From a virus: 20,260 nucleotides of DNA. Positions within the stretch are counted from its first letter, which is position 1; every line of letters starts with the position of its first letter. The notes below the pieces were generated by a model. The model was not told the origin of the DNA, did not search any database, and saw nothing but the letters and a program-made list of their open reading frames with translations. The translations under genes and the position numbers were made by a program. Where the stretch lies: positions 1 to 20,260 of IMG/VR virus record IMGVR_UViG_3300024344_000166. The stretch is one strand, 5' to 3'. Shown one piece after another: positions 8,112-14,309 of this stretch.

Positions 8112-8971
8112 TGGTAGATTGGTACTCTATACTTATAAAATATGGAGTTGCCATACCAAACGAAGAGCAAATAATTATTCATTGCCCTTTTCATGAAGAC
8201 AGACGAGAGTCTTGTTCTATAAACCTTGATAAAGGAGTGTGGATTTGCTTTGCTGGTTGTGGTCAAGGGGGACTAAAATACTTTATAAAGAAATATACTG
8301 GTAAATCTTGGGAAGAACTCAACGAAGACTTCCAAGTTCAGACCTATGATTTAGATTTTAATTGGTTTGATGAGGTATCAGATAACGAACAAGCAGATAC
8401 CGTGAGTGTTCCAGAGGTTACTTTAGACATAGAGGACAATCATTGGATCTATAATAGGGGATTTTCTTATGAATCGATATTAAAGTGGGGGTGTAAAACC
8501 AATAAGTATGGGGATTTTATGATTCCTGTAGAAGATATGGATTCTAATGTAAAGGGATGGATAACACGTAGAAGATCTGCCATACCTAAGTATTTGTTTA
8601 CTAAAGGGTTCTCAAAATCTAAGGTCTTATTTGGAATAAACCAATTGTATAACACAGATATGCTTTATATAGTTGAGGGGGCTCTAGACTGCATGTGGCT
8701 AAATCAACATGGTTATTCTAGTGTGGCTGTTTTGGGAGCAAGTATTTCAAAAAATCAGATCAATTTGCTCAGTAAACTAAACCCCTCCGAGGTGGTATTA
8801 GCCCTTGATAATGATGAAGCGGGAGCACGAGGTATAGAGAAAGCTACAGTTGACATGAAAGACAGATTTCTGTTATCATATCTTACGTTACCTGATAATT
8901 ATAAAGATGTTCAAGAAATTTATAATCCTCAGACATTACGTAACGTTATGTTAAATAAAACGATATTTTAA
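8111..8971 (+). CDS. DNA primase, DnaG-type (zinc finger plus Toprim)
   Basis: A 286-residue primase that should make RNA primers for phage replication. A CHC2-type zinc-binding domain occupies residues 20-55, with probable ligands Cys25, His28, Cys46 and Cys50 and the typical aromatic strand between them. The Toprim domain follows: the Glu-Gly motif at Glu189 (Leu-Tyr-Ile-Val-Glu-Gly-Ala-Leu-Asp) and the metal-binding Asp-Asn-Asp at residues 233-235 (Ala-Leu-Asp-Asn-Asp-Glu-Ala-Gly). It is much shorter than bacterial DnaG (about 600 residues) and has no C-terminal helicase-binding domain, as is usual in phages with a separate DnaB. The start is GTG, overlapping the previous stop by one base; no ATG lies close enough to keep the zinc finger complete. 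Confidence 0.9.
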   Translation: MVDWYSILIKYGVAIPNEEQIIIHCPFHEDRRESCSINLDKGVWICFAGCGQGGLKYFIKKYTGKSWEELNEDFQVQTYDLDFNWFDEVSDNEQADTVSVPEVTLDIEDNHWIYNRGFSYESILKWGCKTNKYGDFMIPVEDMDSNVKGWITRRRSAIPKYLFTKGFSKSKVLFGINQLYNTDMLYIVEGALDCMWLNQHGYSSVAVLGASISKNQINLLSKLNPSEVVLALDNDEAGARGIEKATVDMKDRFLLSYLTLPDNYKDVQEIYNPQTLRNVMLNKTIF

Positions 8972-8981
8972 GGAGTTTTAC

Positions 8982-9683
8982 ATGGGTGGTATAGCAAAAA
9001 TAAATAAAGGAAGAGAAGACCTAAGACAACCGCAGGTCGAACGACCTAGTGCAAGAGAAGTGTGGATGAAAGATGGAGATCAAATCTTTGCAACAGCGAT
9101 AGCTACAGGTGCTGAGAATGATCCAAATTTAGATGATGTATATCTTTACACTTTTAGGATTGGTAATAACTGGACAAATTTAATAAAAGATCCTAGTGTA
9201 GATGCTAGTTCGGTCCCTGAAGATACTTATGCTTCACACAAATTTGCTTTTTGGGCATATGTGCATAATATAATTCACACAAGAAAAGACAGTAACGGTA
9301 GAATTATACCGGGTTCTGAAGATTGGGTAGAGATAGAAGGACCATCAGGGAAAAAGATATTTAGAGAAGATGTTAATGATTTTAAAGTAGTATCTCTTGG
9401 GTTTGGTAGAGGAGACGCTAACTGGAATCAACTAGTAGATGTTTATAATGATTGGGGTTCTTTAGACAAAGGTGTTATGCGACTAAAAAGAACGGGTACA
9501 GGAATGTTAGATACATCATATCAAATAGTCGCTACTGCTAAAACTGAAGAAGTACCAGCAGATAAAAAAGTTGAAATAGCTGAATTACCAAAAATTAAAG
9601 ATTATTACATGGAAAGGTATGGGAATAGTATTCCAACATCAGATGCTCCAACAGCAAATGATGCTGAGACAACACTTTTCTAA
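8982..9683 (+). CDS. Probable single-stranded DNA-binding protein
   Basis: A 233-residue protein directly between primase and DNA polymerase. It starts after an AAGGAG site about 8 nt upstream. Residues 25-150 look like an OB-fold: alternating strands with many aromatic residues (Phe-Trp-Ala-Tyr-Val-His, Tyr-Leu-Tyr-Thr-Phe, Asn-Trp-Thr-Asn-Leu) suited to stacking on single-stranded bases. The C-terminal 30 residues are low-complexity and acidic and end in Asp-Ala-Glu-Thr-Thr-Leu-Phe, resembling the acidic tip with a terminal Phe that SSB, T7 gp2.5 and similar proteins use to contact polymerase and helicase. The call combines composition, tail and neighbourhood; no diagnostic motif makes it certain. 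It shares one base with the polymerase start (TAATG). Confidence 0.65.
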   Translation: MGGIAKINKGREDLRQPQVERPSAREVWMKDGDQIFATAIATGAENDPNLDDVYLYTFRIGNNWTNLIKDPSVDASSVPEDTYASHKFAFWAYVHNIIHTRKDSNGRIIPGSEDWVEIEGPSGKKIFREDVNDFKVVSLGFGRGDANWNQLVDVYNDWGSLDKGVMRLKRTGTGMLDTSYQIVATAKTEEVPADKKVEIAELPKIKDYYMERYGNSIPTSDAPTANDAETTLF

Positions 9684-11653
9684 TGACCGTTGTTACAAAC
9701 TCGGTCTTTACTCAAGAAATCAATAAGCTAGAGTCGGCATTAGAGGTAGAGCCTACTTTAGTTGTTGACGTAGAAACGAATGGTTTGGATCCCTTTGGGG
9801 TTAATCAAATCTGTGGTGTTGGTGTAGGTCAGACCTCCGAGTCAGGCTTATATCAATACTACCCGTTTCGACATCATCTAGGGGAAAACTTACCCTTAGA
9901 CAACCTTGTTTCATTAATAGATCTACTTAACCACTCAGTAAAACAGTATATAGGTTATAATCTTAAGTTTGATCTACACTTTTTAGAAAAAGATGGTTTA
10001 ATACCAATTGATAAAAAATTAATAGACGTAATAGTAATGGTGCGTCTTGTAGAACATTCTGATATAAAAGATTTGGGGCTTACCCCAACTGCAAAGCGTA
10101 ATTATGGTGATAGTGCTGTGCAGTATGACATAGATACGAAAAAACAACTTAGATCTAATAAATGGAATAAGGATTTTTCAATGGCTCCTCCTTCTTTTTT
10201 AGGGGAGTATTGCAAGAAAGATGTTGCACTTACCGCAAGAATATACAACGATTACCTCCGTAAAATAAAAAAGACTGATCAAATGAACGTTTTTGACTTT
10301 GAAAACGATTTGACATCTGTGTTGTATACAATGGAAAAGCGGGGGGTAGCCATTGATAGAGATTATGCTAGGCAATCTGAGGTTTTAATACTTGAAAGAC
10401 AAAATGAAGTCAGAGAAGAAGTTTATAAACTTGCGGGCAGAGAATTTAATATTTCTTCCCCAGCACAGATTGGGGAAATTTTTACAGAGTTTGGGATTGA
10501 ATCGCCTGTAAAAACTCCTAAAGGGCAAGACTCTTGGAGTGAAGCAGCTTTAGTGAATATAAATCATAGAATGGCTGGCTTAGTAAGACAGTATAGGACT
10601 CTAGATAAGCTAAGGTCTACTTATATCGAACCATATAAAGACATTCAAGTCATGCATACCTCTTTTTGTAATTGGGGTACTGCCACAGGCAGGTTATCAA
10701 GTAGAGAGCCTAACCTACAAAACATACCTAGGAACCATTTTAAGTTACAGGAACGCACTTTAAATGCTGATGAAAAGGCAGAAGTGTTGGGTAAAATTGC
10801 GGCAACTGTAAGTGCTAAGGGTGTTACGCTAAATGCCGACCTTTCTGATGATGTCCTAAATACATGGTCTTTTGTTGGCGATGAATCATTCAATTCACAG
10901 GACAACTCGCAAATATCTATTAGGAGACTATTCATTCCACGTCCAAAGTACTCCTTAGTTGGATTTGATTACAGTCAAATGGAAGTTAGAGTGTTCATGT
11001 CTTATTTTAGAAACGAAACAATCGATGAAATTTTAAATAAAGATGATGTAGATTTTCATAGTGAGGCGGCAAAGTTAGCCTTTCAAGTAGACGAATCTTC
11101 AGATAAGTTCAAAGAGTATCGTCAAGCAGCCAAAGCAATTACTTTTGGTACTATATATGGAATAGGGAACAAAAAACTAGCTCAACAACTAAGCACTACA
11201 CCAAAAGAGGCGGGGAAATATAAGAAACAATACTTTGCAGGCATGAAAGGATCTAAAGAGTTCTTTGATAAGGTAGTTGCTACTGTAACTGCTAGAGGTT
11301 GGATAAAGAATAAGTATGGTAGACACTATAGAATTGATCCAAAGTTTGCTTATAAAGGTGTAAATTATCTCGTACAGGGTACAAGTGCTGATCTTTTAAG
11401 TGAGAGAATGCTAAAAGTAGATGAATATTTACAAGATAAGGAAAGTAACCTGTTATTACAAGTACACGATGAGATTATTTGTGAAATACATGACTCAGAA
11501 CTTGAAACAGTACCTTATAAGATTAGAGATATACTTGAGATAAACACATTGGACATCCCATTAAAAGTAGATATGGAAATCTTTCAAGGTTCGTGGGCAG
11601 TAAAAAAAGATTTGAAACCCCTTACATTTGATGATCTTATAGATTGGGACTAA
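9683..11653 (+). CDS. polA: DNA polymerase, family A (PolA) with 3'-5' exonuclease
   Basis: A 656-residue replicative polymerase. There is no 5'-3' exonuclease domain; the protein starts in the proofreading exonuclease, with Asp29-x-Glu31 (Asp-Val-Glu-Thr-Asn-Gly), Asp97 (Asn-Leu-Lys-Phe-Asp) and a later Tyr-Cys-Lys-Lys-Asp-Val. The polymerase domain has Thr-Gly-Arg-Leu-Ser-Ser, Asn-Leu-Gln-Asn-Ile-Pro (344-349), motif A with Asp429 (Phe-Asp-Tyr-Ser-Gln-Met-Glu), motif B with Lys484 and Phe488 (Lys-Ala-Ile-Thr-Phe-Gly-Thr-Ile-Tyr-Gly) and motif C His595-Asp596-Glu597. Phe488 matches Phe762 of E. coli Pol I. All catalytic residues are present. An unusual stretch of about 63 residues (350-412) separates Asn-Ile-Pro from Ile-Arg-Arg-Leu-Phe, where E. 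coli Pol I has about 8. It overlaps the SSB-like gene by one base. Confidence 0.95.
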   Translation: MTVVTNSVFTQEINKLESALEVEPTLVVDVETNGLDPFGVNQICGVGVGQTSESGLYQYYPFRHHLGENLPLDNLVSLIDLLNHSVKQYIGYNLKFDLHFLEKDGLIPIDKKLIDVIVMVRLVEHSDIKDLGLTPTAKRNYGDSAVQYDIDTKKQLRSNKWNKDFSMAPPSFLGEYCKKDVALTARIYNDYLRKIKKTDQMNVFDFENDLTSVLYTMEKRGVAIDRDYARQSEVLILERQNEVREEVYKLAGREFNISSPAQIGEIFTEFGIESPVKTPKGQDSWSEAALVNINHRMAGLVRQYRTLDKLRSTYIEPYKDIQVMHTSFCNWGTATGRLSSREPNLQNIPRNHFKLQERTLNADEKAEVLGKIAATVSAKGVTLNADLSDDVLNTWSFVGDESFNSQDNSQISIRRLFIPRPKYSLVGFDYSQMEVRVFMSYFRNETIDEILNKDDVDFHSEAAKLAFQVDESSDKFKEYRQAAKAITFGTIYGIGNKKLAQQLSTTPKEAGKYKKQYFAGMKGSKEFFDKVVATVTARGWIKNKYGRHYRIDPKFAYKGVNYLVQGTSADLLSERMLKVDEYLQDKESNLLLQVHDEIICEIHDSELETVPYKIRDILEINTLDIPLKVDMEIFQGSWAVKKDLKPLTFDDLIDWD

Positions 11654-11654
11654 G

Positions 11655-11912
11655 ATGAAATATAACGAAGAAGAAATAATAAAAGAAATTGCTGAGTATG
11701 TACAAAATACTTATGGAGAGCATTATAGTGAAGGAGATGTTCAGACTTTAGACTTTATAGAAGCGTGTGGCGATGCCGAAGCGTTCTGTAGGAGCAATAT
11801 TTTAAAGTATGCATCTCGTTATGATAAAAAGGGAACACCTCGTAAAGACATTTTCAAGATTATTCATTACGCTATGCTGTTACTCCACTTTAGCGACAAG
11901 AATAGTAAATGA
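11655..11912 (+). CDS. DUF3310-like protein (possible nucleotide-kinase-related)
   Basis: An 85-residue helical protein starting one base after the polymerase stop. The stretch from Thr-Leu-Asp-Phe-Ile-Glu-Ala through Phe-Cys-Arg-Ser-Asn-Ile-Leu-Lys-Tyr-Ala-Ser-Arg-Tyr and Lys-Lys-Gly to a final hydrophobic helix follows the DUF3310 layout (FIE-x-n-F-x-GN-x-IKY-x-x-R-y-x-KKG-x-x-DL-x-K). That family includes small phage proteins related to the T7 gp1.7 nucleotide kinase region. The usual Gly-Asn is Ser-Asn here. It probably acts in nucleotide metabolism during replication, but the biochemical role of this short form is uncertain. It overlaps the next gene by 4 nt (ATGA). Confidence 0.6.
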   Translation: MKYNEEEIIKEIAEYVQNTYGEHYSEGDVQTLDFIEACGDAEAFCRSNILKYASRYDKKGTPRKDIFKIIHYAMLLLHFSDKNSK

Positions 11913-12430
11913 TAATAATACCTCACACACAAGAAATGATTGATAGAGCTAAGGTTCGAGCTGATCAAATGGGTGAAATACGCAATTCGATCACTCGTGG
12001 GGCAGGTAACCTAGCTGGTTTCTTAGGAGAAGAAGCTATAAAAGAATATCTTGGGGCTGAAATAGTAGAATCTGACGAGAAGTTTGATTACGACATATTC
12101 CTTAACGGAGAATGTATAGAAGTAAAAACTAAAAGAAGAACAGTAGCTCCCAAAGATTATTATGATGTATCCGTTGCATCTACAAGTACCCACCAACGCC
12201 CTGATACTTATATCTTTATTAGCCTAGAATTTAATGAATCGATAAAAAACAATGGGGCAAAAGCTTACAGGGGGCTAAAGAACATTTGGTTGTTAGGTAA
12301 GAAAGACGCTAAACAGTACTTTGAAGAGGCTACTCTCTGGAAGAAGGGCGATGTAGATACTTCTAATGAATTTACTACCTTGGTAGATATGTGGAACCTA
12401 CCGATATCAAAGCTGATTTGCAAATTTTAA
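11909..12430 (+). CDS. PD-(D/E)xK family nuclease
   Basis: A 173-residue predicted endonuclease. The N-terminal helix ends in a Phe-Leu-Gly-Glu-Glu-Ala motif (Glu41), typical of the first acidic residue in this fold. The core motif follows as Asp60/Asp62, then Cys-Ile-Glu71-Val-Lys73, the D-(x)n-E-x-K catalytic triad on adjacent strands. A later aromatic segment (Thr-Tyr-Ile-Phe-Ile-Ser-Leu-Glu) and Asn-Ile-Trp-Leu-Leu-Gly are the expected core strands. Phage proteins of this type include Holliday-junction resolvase-like and restriction-like enzymes; substrate cannot be predicted here. It overlaps the DUF3310-like gene by 4 nt and is the last gene of the replication block. The -35 hexamer of the AIPR promoter lies inside its final codons. 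Confidence 0.75.
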   Translation: MIIIPHTQEMIDRAKVRADQMGEIRNSITRGAGNLAGFLGEEAIKEYLGAEIVESDEKFDYDIFLNGECIEVKTKRRTVAPKDYYDVSVASTSTHQRPDTYIFISLEFNESIKNNGAKAYRGLKNIWLLGKKDAKQYFEEATLWKKGDVDTSNEFTTLVDMWNLPISKLICKF

Positions 12431-12446
12431 TTTCTTTGGGTATAAT
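12418..12446 (+). promoter_or_regulatory. Strong sigma-70-type promoter for the AIPR gene
   Basis: TTGCAA at 12418-12423 (4 of 6 to TTGACA), a 17-bp spacer, and a perfect TATAAT at 12441-12446. Transcription would begin near 12453. This is the best -35/-10 pair in the window and drives only the gene at 12541, after a 110-nt gap. The bases just before the -10 (TTTGGG) resemble those before the TATAAT at 16709 (TTTGAG). Confidence 0.75.
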
Positions 12447-12452
12447 AAAAAA

Positions 12453-12497
12453 ATAGCATTTGCTATAACTTCATTGTTATACTCACCAATATGGGAG
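12453..12497 (+). promoter_or_regulatory. Palindrome and stem-loops in the AIPR leader (possible operator or RNA switch)
   Basis: Three inverted repeats follow the predicted start site. ATAGCA-TT-TGCTAT (12453-12466) is a perfect 6-bp-arm palindrome at +1. TATAAC-TTCATT-GTTATA (12464-12481) is a hairpin sharing three bases with the first, so in RNA the two could not form together. CTC-A-CC ... GG-GAG (12482-12497) is a small hairpin with one bulged base. The first is well placed as a repressor operator; the second and third could act in the mRNA leader. Confidence 0.5.
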
Positions 12498-12526
12498 TTG
12501 AAGCAGGAAGTAAACATAAATTGCAC

Positions 12527-12533
12527 AAGGAGG
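12527..12533 (+). promoter_or_regulatory. Consensus ribosome-binding site of the AIPR gene
   Basis: AAGGAGG ends seven bases before the ATG at 12541. It fixes the start codon and predicts efficient translation once the leader upstream is transcribed. Confidence 0.85.
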
Positions 12534-12540
12534 CTTACTC

Positions 12541-13728
12541 ATGGCAATTAAAAAACACAAGCTTCTAGTAGAAGATATTAGAAGAATTAGACCAAGGCGA
12601 GAAGGGTCAGAAAATATTCATTTCGCACTAGTGCCCTTTTCTGGGCTACCGCAAGGACTACCCGATAAACCAAACGTCAGATCACGAGACGATTTAGGCT
12701 TAGGGATAACACCATCGCATCCAGTATATAAAAATTTGGACAAGACGATTAAAGGTGAAGTGGGCACGCCAAGCAAATTCCATTTAAAAAATGGTGGGAT
12801 TAATTTGGCGGTATCATCAGTTTCAAAGATCAGTGATACTGAATATGAAATATTCGTTGATGAAGAATCTGAAGGTATTACAAACGGGGGGCACACATAT
12901 GAGCTTATTACTCGAAATGTTGATGCCGGCACAGCTGCTGAAGAAAGTGTCTTCGTACAAATCATTGAAGGCATGGATACCGATGTAAAGCAAGAAGTTG
13001 CTATTTCTAAAAATTCTCAAGTAAATGTAGATAAGGTTTCTATGTTTAATACTTTGGGACTATTTGATTCTTTGAAAGACTACTTAAATTCAATTCATCA
13101 CCCATATGCCCCTTTGATAGCATATGAAATGAATTCGCAGGCTCCTATAGATGTAGGAGATGTGATATCTAAAATGATGATTTTAGACTCAGAAAAGTAT
13201 CCATTATACTTTGGGGATGACAGAGCACAGACTAGACACCCTGTAGGAGTGTATACAGGAAAGACCGCAGCATTACAGAGGTACGAGGATAGGATAGAAG
13301 TTTATGAGAAAATGTTTAAAATCTTACCTAATATTTTAGAGTTGTCTGAAATACTTCAAGTAGGTGTTGCTAAAACTAATACTAAACTATTTGGAAATGG
13401 TGCTAATAATAGGAAGTGGGTTAAATCTACCCCAGTTAAAGAATTTCCAATCATTGGTAGTTCTGCTCCTTATATAATAGCTGGGCTAGTAAAAGGTCTA
13501 TTATCTGGATTTAGAGTTTTAGTAGATCCTGATAGCCTTGATTGGAAGATTAAGTTTTCTGATGTAAAGAAGATTGCTGATAACTGTATAGCAGACATGA
13601 CTGACCTTCTAAGAAACGTTGGTAATGACTTTGATAATGAAGTTAACCCAATGGCTAGAAGCATTACGTTATGGAGTGGGGCGGCTAAGATTGTAAAGAC
13701 TAAGGCAGATCAATACTTACTTAGCTAA
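12541..13728 (+). CDS. AIPR-family (abortive infection phage resistance-like) protein
   Basis: A 395-residue protein that matches the layout of the AIPR family (PF10592). Residues 80-87 read Phe-His-Leu-Lys-Asn-Gly-Gly-Ile, the counterpart of the family's F-x-x-R-N-x-G-I motif. Asn115-Gly-Gly-His-Thr119 stands where most members have Asn-Gly-Cys-Gln-Thr, and Asn158-Ser-Gln160 matches the conserved Ala-x-Asn-Ser-Gln motif. The family is named after a lactococcal abortive-infection protein and is related to ParB-like/DGQHR (DndB-type) proteins; its biochemistry is poorly known. Members are often longer (about 500-700 residues). It is isolated from its neighbours by a dedicated promoter upstream and a terminator downstream, unlike the overlapping genes on either side. 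In a phage it could exclude other phages or counter host defence; this is inference. The His replacing Gln in the NGGHT motif may alter activity. Confidence 0.75.
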   Translation: MAIKKHKLLVEDIRRIRPRREGSENIHFALVPFSGLPQGLPDKPNVRSRDDLGLGITPSHPVYKNLDKTIKGEVGTPSKFHLKNGGINLAVSSVSKISDTEYEIFVDEESEGITNGGHTYELITRNVDAGTAAEESVFVQIIEGMDTDVKQEVAISKNSQVNVDKVSMFNTLGLFDSLKDYLNSIHHPYAPLIAYEMNSQAPIDVGDVISKMMILDSEKYPLYFGDDRAQTRHPVGVYTGKTAALQRYEDRIEVYEKMFKILPNILELSEILQVGVAKTNTKLFGNGANNRKWVKSTPVKEFPIIGSSAPYIIAGLVKGLLSGFRVLVDPDSLDWKIKFSDVKKIADNCIADMTDLLRNVGNDFDNEVNPMARSITLWSGAAKIVKTKADQYLLS

Positions 13729-13734
13729 AGCAGA

Positions 13735-13769
13735 CTTAGATAATAACTAGACTTTAGTTACTTTCTAAG
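13735..13769 (+). repeat. Nested inverted repeat after the AIPR stop codon
   Basis: Starting six bases after the stop codon, CTTAGA (13735-13740) pairs with TCTAAG (13764-13769), and inside it AACTA (13745-13749) pairs with TAGTT (13755-13759). The two stems are separated by internal loops of exactly four bases on each side and closed by a five-base loop. The symmetry suggests a real folded element, for example an RNA stability or processing structure, rather than chance. Confidence 0.5.
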
Positions 13770-13776
13770 CTATACT
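13748..13776 (+). promoter_or_regulatory. Weak candidate promoter upstream of the terminator
   Basis: TAGACT (13748-13753, 4 of 6 to TTGACA), 17-bp spacer, TATACT (13771-13776, 5 of 6 to TATAAT). A transcript would start near 13783, just ahead of the terminator hairpin at 13799, so it would either be a roughly 50-nt RNA or reach the next genes only by readthrough. In AT-rich DNA such a match can occur by chance. Confidence 0.3.
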
Positions 13777-13796
13777 TATAGTACATTAATTTGTAC
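13770..13796 (+). repeat. Two short palindromes between AIPR gene and terminator
   Basis: CTATA-CT-TATAG (13770-13781) and GTACA-TTAATT-TGTAC (13781-13796) are perfect inverted repeats placed end to end. They lie between the nested repeat and the terminator, so nearly every base of this intergenic stretch is in some dyad. They could be protein-binding sites or RNA hairpins. Confidence 0.4.
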
Positions 13797-13798
13797 AG

Positions 13799-13834
13799 AC
13801 CCCCCGTTACACGCTTGAGACGGGGGGTTTATTA
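13799..13834 (+). terminator. Rho-independent terminator
   Basis: ACCCCCCGT (13799-13807) pairs over nine bases with ACGGGGGGT (13820-13828) across a 12-base loop, followed by a short T-rich tail (TTTATTATAA). The G:C-rich stem stands out sharply from the AT-rich surroundings. It ends transcription of the AIPR cassette. The tail is weaker than a classic T-run, so some readthrough into the next genes is possible. Confidence 0.85.
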
Positions 13835-13849
13835 TAAGGAGAATCAACA

Positions 13850-14068
13850 ATGGCAAAAGTAAGTGCCCACATTGGATATACTTTTAGAGTAGGTCCATTA
13901 GACCAAAATCAATACGGAAGGGTTGACTTAACAGTTGACCAAATAGATACTGAACTACCTACCGAACCACAGCTAGAAGATGCTGAAAAAGCAGCTGATA
14001 TTATCTGGACGTTTATAAAAGGCAAGGTAGACACACAGATCGAGGCTATGTTAAATGAAGAAGAATAA
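13850..14068 (+). CDS. Small acidic protein at the head of the recombination block
   Basis: A 72-residue protein behind an AAGGAGA ribosome-binding site, starting 16 bases after the terminator. The first half is strand-like (Ile-Gly-Tyr-Thr-Phe-Arg-Val, Tyr-Gly-Arg-Val-Asp-Leu-Thr-Val), the second half a probable amphipathic helix rich in Glu and Asp. No known family was recognised. It overlaps the following MazG-like gene by 14 nt and heads a run of six overlapping genes that includes recA, so it is probably co-expressed with them. Confidence 0.6.
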   Translation: MAKVSAHIGYTFRVGPLDQNQYGRVDLTVDQIDTELPTEPQLEDAEKAADIIWTFIKGKVDTQIEAMLNEEE

Positions 14069-14309
14069 AATATCTTCTAGAGCCGTAGTATTAGAATCGA
14101 TTCTAGGAGAACGAGAACGACAAGATAAACTGTTTGGGGAACAAAATCATGATGATGCTTGGTGGAATATTCTAACCACTGAGAAGAATGGAGATATCGC
14201 AGAAGAAGTCTTTGGTCAAAATGATACAAAATTATTTATAGAACTAGTTCAAACAGCTGCTACCTACTTCGCGTGGGCAGAAGCAGTAAAGAGGAGAATC
14301 GATGGATAA
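14055..14309 (+). CDS. MazG-like nucleotide pyrophosphohydrolase-related protein
   Basis: An 84-residue helical protein. The N-terminal motif Glu-Arg-Glu-Arg-Gln-Asp-Lys-Leu-Phe-Gly-Glu-Gln-Asn-His (residues 19-32) is characteristic of a phage/bacterial family related to MazG/dUTPase-type all-alpha NTP pyrophosphohydrolases, and the later Glu-Leu-Val-Gln-x-Ala-Ala (63-69) matches the helix that usually follows the metal-binding region. The expected Glu-Glu-x-Gly-Glu metal motif is weak here: Thr-Glu-Lys-Asn-Gly-Asp-Ile-Ala-Glu-Glu, which may mean altered or lost activity. A role in sanitising or balancing nucleotide pools is plausible next to recA and replication genes. It starts within the preceding gene (14-nt overlap) and overlaps recA by 8 nt (ATGGATAA). 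Confidence 0.6.
   Translation: MKKNKISSRAVVLESILGERERQDKLFGEQNHDDAWWNILTTEKNGDIAEEVFGQNDTKLFIELVQTAATYFAWAEAVKRRIDG

Noticed and set aside
12431-12540. A tRNA or other folded RNA gene in the AIPR leader
   Set aside because: The stems are short, there is no cloverleaf or T-loop sequence, and the region is explained by promoter, dyads and ribosome-binding site.
12618-12974. Minus-strand open frame of 118 codons inside the AIPR gene
   Set aside because: Antisense shadow of a gene with clear family motifs; no promoter or ribosome-binding site supports it.
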